A DNA stretch of 64,000 bases from Amoebidium appalachense (GCA_963693365.1 CAVNZM010000003.1:558001-622000); one strand, 5' to 3'; positions 1 to 36,270 are shown, counted from the stretch's first letter. Notes: generated by a model from the letters alone, not told the origin. Numbers and translations: made by a program.

Positions 1-2
1 TA

Positions 3-17077
<17,075 letters not shown>

Positions 17078-17485
17078 CTGCGTCAATTTATTTTTGTTTT
17101 ATTTTTTTCCGTGTGGGTTATTTTTAAGAGGTTTTTGCGTTGTTTTTTGTGTAGTAGCGAACAATGGGGAATGATTATATGCACAGATGGAGATTGTTGG
17201 TTGATCCCTTTGATAGGTGTGCAGTGTTGTACGTATATAGGCTAGTGTTTATGCCAATTTTCGGTTGAATATAAACGATGTTTTCTGAGCATAATAATAG
17301 CTCTTTCTCACTTATACCATTGAATATGCATTCGCGGAAATTCGCCGCGTGAAAAGTGAAAATCTCGCCATTTTTACGCAAAAAAGAAGAAATATGCAAA
17401 ACTGTCGTTTGATTTTTCAGGGTCTTTCTGGATAGGCTAGCATACGTCGATCAGATAAAACAATCCTGATGATTGTGTGGTGTGC

Positions 17486-17491
17486 AATAAA
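17486..17491 (+). other. Candidate polyadenylation signal of the receptor-like gene
   Basis: AATAAA lies about 410 nt downstream of the TAA at 17077, followed by TG-rich sequence (17655 onward) such as often lies beyond cleavage sites. It is a match to the consensus only. Confidence 0.35.
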
Positions 17492-17654
17492 TAATCATTA
17501 CTGTATCACGTTCATTTTAGTGCAGGGTTGTAAAGGGTTTATTGTGTGAAGGCATATGAACGTGCACAGTAAGCATGCCTGTTCAAGGTGCGAGTCTGTG
17601 TGTGTGACCAAAGTCTTAGGAGAGGAAGGGGGGGGGGGGGGGGGGGGGGGGGGA

Positions 17655-17761
17655 GTGTGTGTGTGTGTGTACGTATGTGATTGTGTGTGCGTGTGTGTGT
17701 GTGTGTACGTATGTGATTGTGTGTGCGTGTGTGTGTGTGTGTGTGTATGTACGTATGTAAT

Positions 17762-17793
<32 letters not shown>

Positions 17794-17846
17794 TATGTAT
17801 GTACGTATGTGATTGTGTGTGTGTGTGTGCGCGCGCGCGCGGGCGC

Positions 17847-17883
<37 letters not shown>

Positions 17884-17894
17884 TGTACGTATGT

Positions 17895-17943
<49 letters not shown>

Positions 17944-17961
17944 TATGTGATTGTGTGTGCG

Positions 17962-18043
<82 letters not shown>
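17655..18043. repeat. Interrupted (TG)n array
   Basis: (TG)n with repeated TACGTATGTGATTGTG interruptions, then about 75 bp of pure (TG)n ending near 18043. Confidence 0.93.
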
Positions 18044-18046
<3 letters not shown>

Positions 18047-18793
18047 TTTGCGTGAACATTGCACGTTTTTGATAAGCATGAAGACCGTGTGCACGTACAT
18101 GTGTTGCCAAATCTCAATGCGGTCTTGCTGTGTCGCTTTAAAGTGTGTACTTAAACACAACGTGACCTTAAGGCCTCCTGCTACACACAGACGAACTAAA
18201 AAAGTAGATATATTGCAATCTCAAAAATTTTGTATGGACCAATATGCGTGCGCAATTGCACCGACCAGCCAAATATGAAAATTATGGAGGGAAGTTTTGT
18301 CGCGAAAAAAAGGTTTTCATAAAACACCTAATTCTTAAAAAGCTAGGAATATAGCACAGTGTCACGGGCTGCTGGTGAGTGTGGTGTGCTATTCAATCAG
18401 GAAGCCTCGCATATGTGACACTATGTGTACCACTGTTGCGAGCACGGGAGCACGCGAGCACTTGCCTCCACCAATGAAGTCTGTATCTTTTGAGCGTGTA
18501 CACATGGGCACTGTCTCGCTACTATCAAGCTTTCTGCACGCGTACGCGTGTACAAGTCCACATCATCGTACGTGTTGCAATGCATGTGTGCACATGTACA
18601 CCCGCGCACGTGCCGTGACGTGTGTGTGTGTGTGTGTGTGTACATGTGCATGCACGGTGCGCGTACCCGGGCATACAACCTGGATATGAGGCCGTAACAT
18701 GCGTGTGTACAAGTTGCAAGCTAGCATGTGTACGGTTTATACATTCTGCAGCTGGGTTTTGCACAAAAGATGCGGTCATGGTGGCCAGGGGGT

Positions 18794-18827
<34 letters not shown>

Positions 18828-19470
18828 GATAGGCACGTGTTTCCGAGGTGGTCGATACAGTACGCTGCACATTACAGTACTCGGAGAACACTTGATTAGT
18901 TCTGCCGACACAATTTCCCGACGCGATATTTTGCACGTTAGCTCGGATATAATAAGCTCATTCGGGTTCGGAGCATCCAAATAAAGCTATATGAGATATA
19001 TATATATATATATATCTCACAAAAAGTTCCCCTCCCCCGGCCCTCCCCGCCAATCCCCTAGGCTAAAGCTGTACACCCAAAGTCCGAGCTCCCCCCCCCC
19101 CCCCCCCCCAACAACAACCACCACCATCACCCCAGAACGCACGCATGCACATGCACACAGTACGCGTGTGCACACACACACCAACACCCACACCCACATA
19201 CGACTGCCGGAGATCTACACAAAGCCTTGCAATATTGAAGGGCAGAGGAAGTTCTGAAGACAAACACGAGATTACGAAAGATTTACTGTACATCACACAG
19301 TGTGGCATATGAGTATACTTATAGCAAATCAGTATACGTATACACGTGGCATTGCACACTGCTTGTCTTTAGGAATAACCCAAACACAACCCAAATGTAA
19401 TCAAATAGTCCATAAGAGAGATTACTTAAGTAGTGAATGACGAGTGGGGAACTTCGGGTGATCATCTTAA

Positions 19471-19630
19471 TTAAGGGATTTCCTTTTTGTCTGATTTATT
19501 GTCAAAGCTTTTTAGTCCTTAGGTCGGGCCAAATGCTGTTTGATGCGCATCAGGCCAATCATATTGCATATATGCATACATCACATTCGGGTCTGACCCG
19601 ACCCGATTACCTAAAAGAAATCCCCTTTAA
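19471..19630. mobile_element. MITE-like element with TTAA ends, copy 1
   Basis: Starts TTAAGGGATTTCCTTTTTGTC and ends as the reverse complement of TTAAAGGGGATTTCTTTTAG, so it has terminal inverted repeats of about 18 bp bounded by TTAA. Its interior contains TTCGGGTCTGACCCGACCC, shared with the second copy. TTAA target duplication is typical of piggyBac-type elements. No transposase frame is present. Confidence 0.6.
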
Positions 19631-19777
19631 TAACATGCACACATTGTCGTTGCTGGCCAGAAAGAACACGTTTTAAAAACGCATTGTACTGAAAAAGTGT
19701 GCGCGTGTGCACGCATATAACTTATCAATAGAAAGAGAGTGTATGTACAGGAACGTGCAAGCACACATTCTAAAGCA

Positions 19778-19905
19778 TTAAAGAAAGATTCTTTTAGACC
19801 AATTTTTATCGGCCCTTTCGGGTCAAGCAGATGCGCACCACGCACAACGCATCGCATAGAACCATTCGGGTCTGACCCGACCCGAAACCCTTAAAGAAAC
19901 TCTCA

Positions 19906-19909
<4 letters not shown>
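19778..19909. mobile_element. MITE-like element with TTAA ends, copy 2
   Basis: Bounded by TTAA at 19778-19781 and 19906-19909, with related inner ends (AGAAAGATTCTTTTAG, and on the other strand TGAGAGTTTCTTTAAG). It carries the same TTCGGGTCTGACCCGACCC core as copy 1. Its right TTAA supplies the TAA stop of the bHLH-zipper gene on the minus strand. Confidence 0.6.
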
Positions 19910-24964
<5,055 letters not shown>

Positions 24965-27190
24965 TTCCCGTGTTTTAAGGTAAAACCCCGAAACGAAAAA
25001 ATATATTGCCGATGGATACGTTGTGAAACTCGGGCCTGGAGTAAAACAGAACAGTGCTAAAACCGAGAATTGTTGCTCGAGAGAAATCTTTCTGTTGTGC
25101 CTGTGTTGGTGTGGCTGGAGATTTCAAATACAAGAAAATTTAATTTTAGATGAATACAACATAGGAAAATGGTCGACCTCCTGGTGTGTTTTGGCGGATC
25201 TCAAACACAGATAACCTGATGGGGAGAAAAAAGGAAATCAGCAAAAGAAAACAGTCAAAAAACCAAATAAGTTGAAAGCAAGGTGCTTAAGTAAGAAGAA
25301 AAAGGAATGAAGAGTTGAGCTAAAAGGGGCAATTGGTGTAGGCCATGTTGTTGTTGTGTGTGGGTACGTGTGTATGCGCGTGTGTGCATGTGCGCGCGCC
25401 TGCATGCTCGCATGTACAGAAAAGTCACTTATGACCGTTCAGATCAGGAACACAAATAAGAGCAGCTCAGAGGGAAGTGCCTTCAAAACGAGGCGGGAAG
25501 GAGGGGTGTGGGGAACAGATCAAGAGATACAGGTTAAAGCCAGGGGGGAGAGGGGGAGTCTTTTGGGGGGATCAGGGGAGGGAAGGACAAGAAGGGAGGG
25601 AGCCAGGAAGGGAGGTAGGAGGGCCGGGAAAGAGGGGTGGGAGGGGGGGGGGGGTTGGGGGGTTGGGGGGGGGGGGGGGGGGGGGGGGGGGTGGGGAGGG
25701 GAACCTCAAAGTAGGTGCAAAAAACCCAATGCTAGCTATACACACACACACACACACCCCAACCACACATCTGTACATCACACAACCAGACACATGCAAC
25801 CACTTCGCTCACACAAAGGTACAGCAAACCTAAGAGCCAGACGACGGACATTGCGCTAGCCTGACATCCACCTCCACACACACACACACAACGCACCCTC
25901 GCACCCCACCATGCACACACACACACACATAATGACCTCTGTTCTTTTCCATCTACCAACACCACCCACCGACCCACCGCCCCAACGTTTGTAAAATAAG
26001 TTGGACACCGCGACGAAGCACAGGTACACGCGCGTACACAAGCACCACGGCCCTCTGTGTTCAGAGGGCCGTGACAAGCACGCACGCATGAAAGCACACA
26101 CGTGCGCAGGCGCGCACGAACGCACATGCGTACCACCCACGACAGATTCCCCCAAACCGCTCACGCATGCCAATAACACGACCAAAACATGTACCCAAGC
26201 ATGTAACGGACGTTGTAACTCACCTCAAGCATCAGTCTAGGCCCTCCATCTCAATGAGACCTCTTACCAGAAGCGCATTCGTTTAGTAATCTAGGCTGTT
26301 TCTAACTTTGCATTTCAACGGATGGGTGCAATTCCAAGAATAATAGCTCAAGTGATGTACTTGGAAAAGTGTGGGGTTACCAATTTTGCAGCTTACAGAA
26401 ACGAAATGTTGATTAGAACAACGACATGCGAACTAGAAACACCCAAAAAAAAAAAAGGAAAGAAAAAGAAGACTCAGTGATAAAGGAGCAAAATAACGGT
26501 CACATCAATCAAAGGTAAAGCGACCAGCCAATCAAACACTGCCCTAAATATAGACCTCGCCTAGAAAATAAGACCTTAAAATAGCTAGTGGGCCAGGAGG
26601 AATAGCAGCGATTGGTCGAATCCGCACCCTCAGGAATGTGTATGAGACACATCACAGCCTAATAAAAAAATTAGATCCGTACATACCGTGCACACACGAA
26701 CTCGTGCGCGCACATACGCACCAACACACACACACAAATACCACACACGGGCCGTGTCAACACAGACACGTACACACAACTCACCAGCTAATGCCAAGCC
26801 CCCCCCCCCCCTCTCTCCCCCCCTCGCCCCCCCCCCCCCCCGGGCCCGCCCCCCAAAGTCCCCCCGGCCCCCTGGGCCTGGGCAGCGCCCCGGGCCGGCC
26901 CTCCCGGCCCACCCCCCCCACCTCCCCCTCCTCCCAACCCCAACCAACCAAAAGAAGAAGAATGACAGAAGAGGGGGACCCAATATGTATTGTGAAGTGG
27001 ACATTTTACCTGTACTGTTGCAAATTGCGTATGCCGTAGATTATCATGACGGACAATGGTATACACATAATAAACACCCGGCGAGTGACGTATTCATACA
27101 CATACTTGCCGGTAGCTGATATGTATATGTCTGTGCATGTCCATCATTTAGTGATCATAGTAGAACTACGGTATCTGAGGGGTTGAACTT

Positions 27191-27221
<31 letters not shown>

Positions 27222-27519
27222 CCCCCTTCAACCGGTGACACAAGCTCCAGTATGTATCAGTACAGGCCTGGTCACTCTGCAAGCATACGTATTATTTCAC
27301 TCACAGTAAATTAAAAATATTAGAACGGCAAGTAGATCCTCGGAACTGTCCCATACATATTGCATTCGAAGCTAACCGCCTGTGTTGCATCGATTACGTT
27401 GCGGGACACTCCGTCATCAATGCCAAATGCATACTGGCCGTATGAGGTTTAGTCAAGGACGACGTTGAATTCGTCCACGTGCATGGAGTGTGGCCCACTG
27501 TACGTGTGTGTGTGTGTGT

Positions 27520-27555
<36 letters not shown>

Positions 27556-27965
27556 GGGGGTGAATGGTTGTGTGCGTTTGGGGGAAGGGGGGGGTGGGGG
27601 GGGATTTGACCCAAATAGGGGTTGCAATTGGTTTAGGTATTCACTTCCGGATTTCAAGACGAAGGGACAGGGGTAGGGGAAAAGAAGTGAAGGGGGGGGG
27701 GGGGAGGGGGAGGCTGGAGGGGGGAGAGGGCGGAAGGGGGAGGCGGGGGGCGCGCGGCCCGTGGGGGGGGGGGGGGGGGGGGAGGGGAAGTGGGGGGAGG
27801 GCGGGGAGCAATGCCATTACATTTTGAATGAGCGGATTTCGTTTGATTTGACTTTTTTTTTCCAGAGCGCAGCCACTGGGTTGCTAATCGTGTGTTGTGT
27901 GTGGCAAGGGCGCGGGGTTATTTGAGGTTGCGAGGGAGAAGAAGGAGGGAGGGGGGAAGGGGGGA

Positions 27966-28002
<37 letters not shown>

Positions 28003-28176
28003 GGGGGTTGAGGGATGTAGAAAGAACTTTAAAAAGGACACTAGATTTAGAGATGGCATAAAAGGCCACCACTGCAGAAGGCTTCACGTTGGAAACTTCG
28101 GAAATGGTTGGTATAGACCTATGAGTTGAAGGGGAGGGACACGGGAATGTGAAGAAGGCAGGCAGGCACCCGTTCT

Positions 28177-28217
<41 letters not shown>

Positions 28218-28714
28218 AAAAAAAAAAAAAACCAAAAAAAAAATACGGACACAGATGACACACCTTTCCTCCTACCTGGGATAAACACAAACATTCGTTC
28301 GGTGTGTGTGCACGTGTATATTTGTGTAGTGCGGCTGGGGAAGGGGGTGAAGGGGAAAAAAGTGTTTGGGGGGGGGAGGGGAGGGGGGGGAGGGGGGATG
28401 GGGGGCGGGGGGATGGGGGGAGGGGGGGGGAGGGGGGAGGGAAGGGGGGAAGGGGTCCGGGGTTTGAAGTTGCTTGGGCCGTCCTACACAGTTTTAATAC
28501 TGAAATGTTTACTTCAGCTTTGAAAACTCAGTTCACAGCTGAGTGTAGACTGACTCCTGTACTGTGAATTTGCCTTGTGTTTGCAAACAAATTCAATGAT
28601 CACAGAGCTAGATATCATGTGAAAGGTTTACGTTTTTGCTCATTTGCACAGGACTCTCGATGATAAGAAATTCGTGCTCTTATTCTAACACTGATGGGGC
28701 ATCACCCCAAATGA
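24965..28714. other. Intergenic region upstream of the bHLH gene
   Basis: G-rich tracts (25550-25700, 27515-27555, 27690-27810, 27965-28010, 28365-28450), C-runs (27190-27217, 28180-28207), CA/CG-rich sequence and AT-rich unique DNA. No exon with a family match or a supported splice pair was found. Confidence 0.65.
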
Positions 28715-31166
28715 CTACCAGAACACAGTAAACAGGGCCACAGCAAGAGACGACAGAACGAGCACATATGAAGAAGTGGGTGCAACACCATGTGCTATAT
28801 TAGCAGCCCCTTCGATTGTGGTGGAGAGAACACTGCCTTGTGCCGCTGTGAGTGGGTCATACGAGGGAGCGCTACCACCCACAACATATGTGTAGCTAAC
28901 AGATATCTGGCTGTCTCTGCGCTCTCTCGTGTGACGGTGGTGTGGTTGTTCGCTCTCAGCAAGCACCGACATGATTTGCCCAACCGTCTCCTGGATTTCG
29001 GAAAGTGCCTGGCGAATGGTTCGCACCACGGTTTCGTGCTTGTGTGCGTGTGCATGATTAATGTCGCGGCGTGCGCGAATCATTCCAACTTTCGTCAGTT
29101 GGTCCTTTGTTCCAGCCATGATTGCTTTACCCATGGAGGAGAAAGGTCCCTCCATACCCTCGAATTTTGCCCCCTTGAACATCTTCTGACATACCAAATC
29201 CTTGCAGGAGGTAACGTTGGTGTCTGCAGTGCAAAAAGACGTCCCGGCCTCAGTGTCGCTAGCAAAGTTGACGTTTACGCCGAATTTCGTAAGGAGCTCT
29301 TTGATGTCCGACCGTGCTGTGTTTACGTAGTCTTGCACTTTGCCGAAAACAGGACGGCATGTATCATACAGAGCATCGCACGTTGCCGCACTGAGACGAA
29401 CCGTTATGTTATCGCCCTCCTTGTACGTGCCGTTAATGCCATCCACATACTTGGTGTAATCTGCATCACACGCAAGGCAGGTCATCCCCACGTGGAAACG
29501 GAGGGCCCCTTGAAGGCAATAGGCGTAGCGGGCCTCGATGTCTAGCAGGTATGCACGTGTAGTTTCGAAGAGACGGTTTTTGAGGTCGGTGATTGCTTGG
29601 ACGAGTTTCTGATATTCTTCGCTAAAGTCCGCCCCAGTGTTGTTCAGCCTGTTTGTGTGCGGGAAAGTCAGTCGGGTTTTTTTATCAGCCATACACAGAA
29701 ACTCGGATATCACCTGCGATTTAGTTGGTTGGAAGACATTATCAACCCGTTTGGTTTGCAGCAAAAAAAGAAGTTGTCTGGGCAAGAGCAGAGAGAGCGC
29801 GCAATTGAGCATTCAGAGAGACCCCAATTAGAGAGAAGGAGAGAGGGCGGGAGAGTAATCTTCTCGCGCACTTGTTGTCTCGTGCATAATAGAAGTACCC
29901 AAACCCCCCCTCCCTCAACCCTCCGCTCCCCCCTGCCCCCTCCTCCCCTCCCCCCCCCCCCCCCCCCCTCAGCACACACACACACACCGTCCTCAATTTA
30001 TAAGTGTACACATCACCCACTATCCTTCCATACACACAAAGCCCACCCACACTCTGGAAGAGACTTCGAGAAAGACAGAAAAAGTGCTTTGCTAAAGCAG
30101 AAAATCAGAGTATGTTCCCAAAAATCCAGATGTGCAATGATCCCAATAGTCCAGATCTAGAGGCTCGAACTCCCGCTAAACATCCAACTCAGAGAGCCTT
30201 AAAAAGTGACCCGTTGGCTGGGAGAGACAAACCGGGGAGGGGGTTCCTTTAAAAGTCATGAAAAAGGGACAGACCTTTGCAAATCATCCTTTGCATGTTT
30301 CCCCCGGCACCCCTCCCTCCAAAACCAAAGTTATAACGAAGACTTCTTAGACAGATGTCTGCTAACTCGCGGAAGGCTTCGCTTGGATTGAACCGCTTGT
30401 GCCTGGCTGCGGCGAATGCGCCAGTTTTGCAGGCACCGAAATACCCCCCCCCCCCCCCCCCCCCCCCCCCTCCCCCCTCTCTCCCCTTTTTTTTTTTCGC
30501 TGGCACACGAATGCTCCTACCTCAAGATTTTCTCTAGGTTTCTGAGACTCTCTCATTTCACACTCCTTGGCTCCAAATCTGCCACGGAACGCTAACATGA
30601 TAATCACGCGATAAGCGGAGGACGCCCTGAGTGCTTGTTTTTCTTGCACAGTTCCCGTTAATTTCTGTGTGTATTCACCCTAAATTTCTACGATTACATC
30701 ATGATAAAACATAAACAAGCTCTTTTACCCACCCAATTTGCTGCTGCATGCCCGTGGCCGAGAAGTTGAGTGAGTTGGAGCCCGTGCTGTTCAGGTACTC
30801 CAAGACCCTATTCCTAGTCTTGTTGATGCGACTTTTGTAGATGCCATACAGAGACCCAATATCGTTGAAGTCTGTGGCGTTACAGCAAGAGTTGGTAACG
30901 GAGGGACACACGCTGTTGACGAGCCCGAGGACGGCTGCTTGCCGTGCTGAAACACGTTCAGAAACGTTGGTGTATGGATAGTCTGAATCACTCTCTTTGA
31001 AGGCAAGCATCAGGGGGTTGCAGACACTCGTATCATTGATGGCACCAAATGATGGCGTTGGAATGGTTGCGGACGTGCTTGTAGGAAAAAGAGTGCTCCC
31101 TACGTCTGCTTGAGCACCAAGCCCGAAGGCAAGCGCACACGCAGCGAAAGAAACATGCATTTTCAT
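28715..31166 (-). CDS. Secreted, N-glycosylated, probably GPI-anchored protein (2 exons)
   Basis: Exons 31166-30729 and 29713-28715 join in phase 0 (TGG|GTAAAA, then CTAAATCGCAG|GTG) to give 478 residues. The N-terminus MKMHVSFAACALAFGLGAQA is a signal peptide with a likely cut after AQA. About ten N-x-S/T sites follow. Cys motifs include NSCCNATDFNDI, GMTCLACDADYTKY and SCKDLVCQKMF. A His/Arg-rich stretch (HAHAHKHE) precedes a Ser/Gly-rich segment, and the C-terminus is hydrophobic (SSYVLVLSSLAVALFTVFW), as in GPI-anchor signals. I do not recognise the family. The join is supported by phase, by the acceptor and by the fact that only the joined protein has both a signal peptide and a C-terminal hydrophobic segment. 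Confidence 0.75.
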
Positions 31167-31769
31167 TGTTTTTCTTGTGCTTTACTCAGCTTTTACTTGA
31201 GTTTCTATGAGGAACGCTTCACGTTTTGTGGTTTCTGTCAAGAGAAAAGAGAGAAGTGAGATTTCGTGTGAAGTCGTGTGTGCGTTCATAATGAAGCTGG
31301 TGTGAAAAATGTCGCCTTTTACGTACTCCAAATGCTACGGTTATGGCGTATTGCAGGTGCGTGTGAACCGCGGGACATCATCGTCTGGTCGGATCTGGAA
31401 TAGATTCCCAGGTCTGACATTCCTATTGGATGAATAACTCGAGAGGGGTAAATATTCGTGATTGTGCATTTGGTTGTGGGCAAGGATCGCTAGCACAAAG
31501 AAGCGCCTGATGTGCCAATAAGTTAGCTTAATCATTTTATGCATCAATCTACAAATGTTTCTGTTTTCCCTATTGGTAGTTCAAATTTTACTTATGGTTC
31601 GTAGGAGTGGAATGTGGCGAACTTTTTAGGCTACTCTCTGGAATCCAGAGTACAGCTATTTTACATGTCTCTGAGTAACCATAAATAACTTTTTCGGTCA
31701 CCAATCGTTATCGGCTCACATTACTATTGGTTTAACCCGCACCGTTTAAGTTTTCACTGAGCCATGTAC
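31167..31769. other. Upstream region of the secreted-protein gene
   Basis: AT-rich unique sequence. On the minus strand the start context is AAAACAATGAAAATG. No clear TATA box or other element stands out. Confidence 0.5.
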
Positions 31770-32287
<518 letters not shown>

Positions 32288-32399
32288 TGTTCCGAGGCTC
32301 TCGACAGGCACCTGTACATGTACTTTTGCTGTGCACGTCCGATGTCGACAGTGTCGACGTCAAGCTCGCGATGTGCAAGGCACAGGTACAGATCAAAAA

Positions 32400-32505
32400 T
32401 ATCGTAACTCGTGTGTATACATACTGTAAACACACAGATTACACAGATACATATACCGTATCTCGTGTATATACATACTGTAAATACTGGTTCAGGAAGC
32501 TACAA
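32400..32505. repeat. Short tandem duplication
   Basis: CTCGTGTGTATACATACTGT and CTCGTGTATATACATACTGT occur about 60 bp apart. Confidence 0.7.
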
Positions 32506-32540
32506 TAAAGCCTGGGCCCGGGGCATGTAGATGCACGACT

Positions 32541-33469
32541 GGTAAGTCGACCGTGAGCCACTTTAGTGGCTCGAATGGGTCGAAATAGCCACTAAAGTGG
32601 CTCGTACCGGACGACCACCCCTGCAGCTTAGTGGTCGAGAGTTGCCCGCGCTTTCTTGGTATGCCCATTTAGCTGCTGAAGTTTCCTGCCTTTTTTGTCT
32701 CTGGACCAAGGTGATTGGTGTAATAAAAAAGGGCGCCAGCGCTTGTCAACCAACTCGGGGTATCGTGTTTTTTTTACATTCCTCGGCAGTCGACAGATCT
32801 ATCGATTTCAGCCCAGATTTCTGCCGGAAGCGGCTGAACCTCTGGAGAATGCTACATAGTGAACTCGATGAAAAGTCAACATAAAGCCTTCAAATTTTGC
32901 CGCTAGCATGCTAGCACATTTTTTTTTGCTTTCTGCTACTTTTTAAAGGGTTCCGCGCACCTTGAAGCACCTATATTTTGACATAACCAAAAACTTGTCC
33001 AGAGAGTCCAGTTTGACTCGATTCCGCCCGACTGCCGACCTCCATTTCCGGTGGAAGAAGGCTATCCGTTGCAGAACGCTACTAAGTGATCTCAGTGAAA
33101 TGACGACGTAAGACCTTCAAACTTTGCAGGTAGCATGCTAATACTATCGTCTTTGTTTTCTACTAATTATATTAGGGCTTAGCACACCGTGGGGAGGCGC
33201 TTAGCACACCGGCAATATAACGAACATAACCAAAAATTCGTCCAGAAAATCAACTTCTTCGCTTGCAACCCCAAGTTCGCAGCGCAGTGTGAAGCAGACA
33301 TTAGAGACAAAACTTCGTGTTCTTGGTGTCTGCGTGACCGTTAGGTTGTTAACAACGTCGATGTGTAGTTTGTTTTGTGAGTTTTGTATGTTTACTACCA
33401 CTTGTAGGGATCGCGCGCAACTAGGTCATTCGAGCCACAAAAGTGGCTCAGATCGCCGGTCGGCTTATC
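32541..33469. mobile_element. Non-autonomous element with about 45-bp terminal inverted repeats
   Basis: The left end reads GGTAAGTCGACCGTGAGCC, then ACTTTAGTGGCTCGAATG. The reverse complement of the right end reads GATAAGCCGACCGGCGATC, then TGAGCCACTTTTGTGGCTCG and AATG. Each end contains the near-palindrome GAGCCACTTTAGTGGCTC. The 929-bp interior holds a diverged direct repeat (about 32790-32921 and 33014-33144; shared TTCAAA(C/T)TTTGC and TAGCATGCTA) and no transposase. Confidence 0.7.
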
Positions 33470-33503
33470 ACACTTATATGTATGTACTGGACAGAGGTTG
33501 GCC

Positions 33504-33666
<163 letters not shown>

Positions 33667-33702
33667 CCCCTCATCCTCTCTCTCTCCCTCTCTCTCTCCC
33701 TC

Positions 33703-33733
<31 letters not shown>

Positions 33734-34122
33734 ACCTCCCTTCTTTCTCTCTTTCTCTGTGTGAGTGTGTGTGTGAGTGTGTGTGTGTGTATACAGTGTG
33801 TGCCGTATTTGTACAGTCTACCACTAGCGAAAAAGCAATGCCAAAAAGGTATCGAAAAACTTAAACTTGTACGTACATATAATTACCACCTCTATTTGTA
33901 TTTTTCACATTGTTTTGCCAGCCAACTGTTTCCTTTTGCACACCACTTTTTTTTTTTTTACATGTAAGAAACAAAGAAGAGGTCTGACACACTAGTACTT
34001 CCATTTAGGTTGTGCATATTGTCTTGACTATTACTGGGAACCCTCCCCCGGTTCCTGCCCCTCTCCCGCCTCTCACCCCCGCCCCCCCCCCCCCCCCCCC
34101 CCCCCCTCTCCTCCCCCCCCTC

Positions 34123-34166
<44 letters not shown>

Positions 34167-34173
34167 ACCACCA

Positions 34174-34225
<52 letters not shown>

Positions 34226-34505
34226 GGTGTTTGTGGGTGTTAGAGGTGGTGGTGGTTATGGTGGAGATGGGTTGAGGGGGATGGGGGGAGGGGGGGGGGG
34301 GGGGGGGGGAGGGAAGGAATGGGGGGGTCACAAGTAGCCTCTTCGACATGCACTTCCCTCCTATAATTAATGTGCACATTTCCAGAGTCTAGAATGGCGC
34401 TATGAGTCGTGCTTCACACAGCGTACAGTGCTCAAAACTTGAAAAAAATTATATCATGGCTTGCCAGCTGGGAATAACAAAGGTTCATATTGAACATTAC
34501 CCCCC

Positions 34506-34536
<31 letters not shown>

Positions 34537-34864
34537 ACACCCCTTCCCCCTCCCCCCCCTCCCTCTCCCCCCCCCCCCCTCCCCTCCCACCACCACCACC
34601 CCCACAAACCCCACCACCACAACCATCATCACCACCACATACATGCACATACAGAAACACATACAATAATACCCAATCCCCCCCCCCCCCCCCCCCCCCC
34701 CCAAACACACACACACACAATCCGTGACACCGGCACCACCGTAATGATTTACCAACCGACTTGTTGCCTCTTGCTTTCCCTTTTCGCTCCCACCTCTTCC
34801 CCTCCCATGCTACGCCCATCTGCTTGCATCCCTGCCAATCCCGGTAACCATACCGAGACCCCTC

Positions 34865-34907
<43 letters not shown>

Positions 34908-35614
34908 TCCCCCTGGCCAACCGTTCTATAACAGACTACTCCCCTCCTCCCCCAGTCCACCCCCTCCCCCGCCCCCCAAATCTTCTCCTCCCCCCACCTC
35001 CCCCCGACCCTGCCCCATGGGTTCTCACTGCTGTCAATTTCGAAATAAAAAGCCAACACCATTATCCTCCTACGTATACAGTAGCTACGCGTACCACGTC
35101 TAACCGAGCCCCAACTACACACGCACAATATGATACAAGGAATCAGCCCGGAGAGGAGGTAAAGGATAGGTAGAGGGGAGGTTCGGGGAAGAAGTGTGTG
35201 GGGGGGGGGGGGGGGGGGGAGGGAGAGAGAGAGTTTGGGTGGGAGGGGGGAGGAGGGAGGGAGGGAGGGACTATGGCATCTCATTTTTACGCAGGCTAGG
35301 CAAACCTCCAGAATCATAAATTGTGAAAATATTTCTTGAACGCGTAATCTCAATACGGAAGAATCACCCAACATTGAATACCGGCCCAAGTTTAAGCCTC
35401 TGTGGATAGCCCAGAGGCATTTTTTTTCTTCTTCTTTGGCTGGTTTTCTGTTTTACTCACATTCTTCACATTTCAGTCCTGCTAGTCTACCAGCATGTAG
35501 GCTGCACACGCACGTGATTTCGAGTGTTTAAAAACACGTTATGAAGGTTTTAGTAGCTATGAGTATGATTTAGATACTATACTTGTACTAGTAGTCATCG
35601 TAGGAATCTGCCTA

Positions 35615-35651
<37 letters not shown>

Positions 35652-35919
35652 CCCCCCCCTCCTCTCCTCCCCCCCCCCCCCCCCCCCCCCCCCCCGTTAC
35701 ACCGTAACGGGGTGTTTAGGGGGCATGAAACTGTTGGTTTGCCCCCCAAAAAAGCTAGAAGCTCAACAAAAACAGCTATCAGAACGTGTTTCTCATATTT
35801 AAATGCCAGCACGACCAATGAGCACGAAAACACCCCGGGTTAAAACCCTATTGACACGATAATTCAATGTGATTACATCAAGCTTCGGTGCAAAAAATTT
35901 TCGGTACAAAAATTTCCTG

Positions 35920-35960
<41 letters not shown>

Positions 35961-36219
35961 TTCCCCCCCATCCTCCAGCCCCCTAACCCCCCCCCCCCCC
36001 CTCCCCACAGGAACTACCTTCTATCAAATCTCCACATCTGTTTCGCATATTAATTACGTCGACCGTTTCTGAGATATGTTTCATGCGCAATAAATCTCGG
36101 TTACTAGCTAGTTTTCAAGTTTAATAGAGACGACGTGCACTCACATAATTTTTAATCAGTATTGTGTGTCACTATCTGTGTGTGTACATGCGTGTGTGTG
36201 CTGCGCATCTCTCTAACCC

Positions 36220-36253
<34 letters not shown>

Positions 36254-36265
36254 TTCTCGATCTGA

Positions 36266-36270
<5 letters not shown>

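Larger units (their letters stand above)
17078..19470. other. Intergenic region between convergent genes
   Basis: Holds the receptor 3' flank, a (TG)n array with ACGTATGTGATTG interruptions (about 17655-18043), CG/CA-rich unique sequence, a G-run (18792-18826) and a 26-nt palindrome of GA(TA)nTC type at 18993-19018. No convincing coding exon was found. Confidence 0.7.

Noticed and set aside
18990-19018. TATA-rich palindrome as a promoter
   Set aside because: It is a simple (TA)n palindrome between convergent gene ends, with no gene start nearby.
25356-25859. Plus-strand frame with Cys/Gly-rich residues
   Set aside because: Mostly G-rich and CA-rich low complexity; no family resemblance or splice partner.
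26638-27119. Pro-rich frames in the 26.6-27.1 kb region
   Set aside because: Driven by C-runs and CA repeats; no conserved motif.
28790-29545. 251-codon plus-strand frame
   Set aside because: Antisense shadow of the secreted-protein exon, which has a signal peptide exon, glycosylation sites and splice support.
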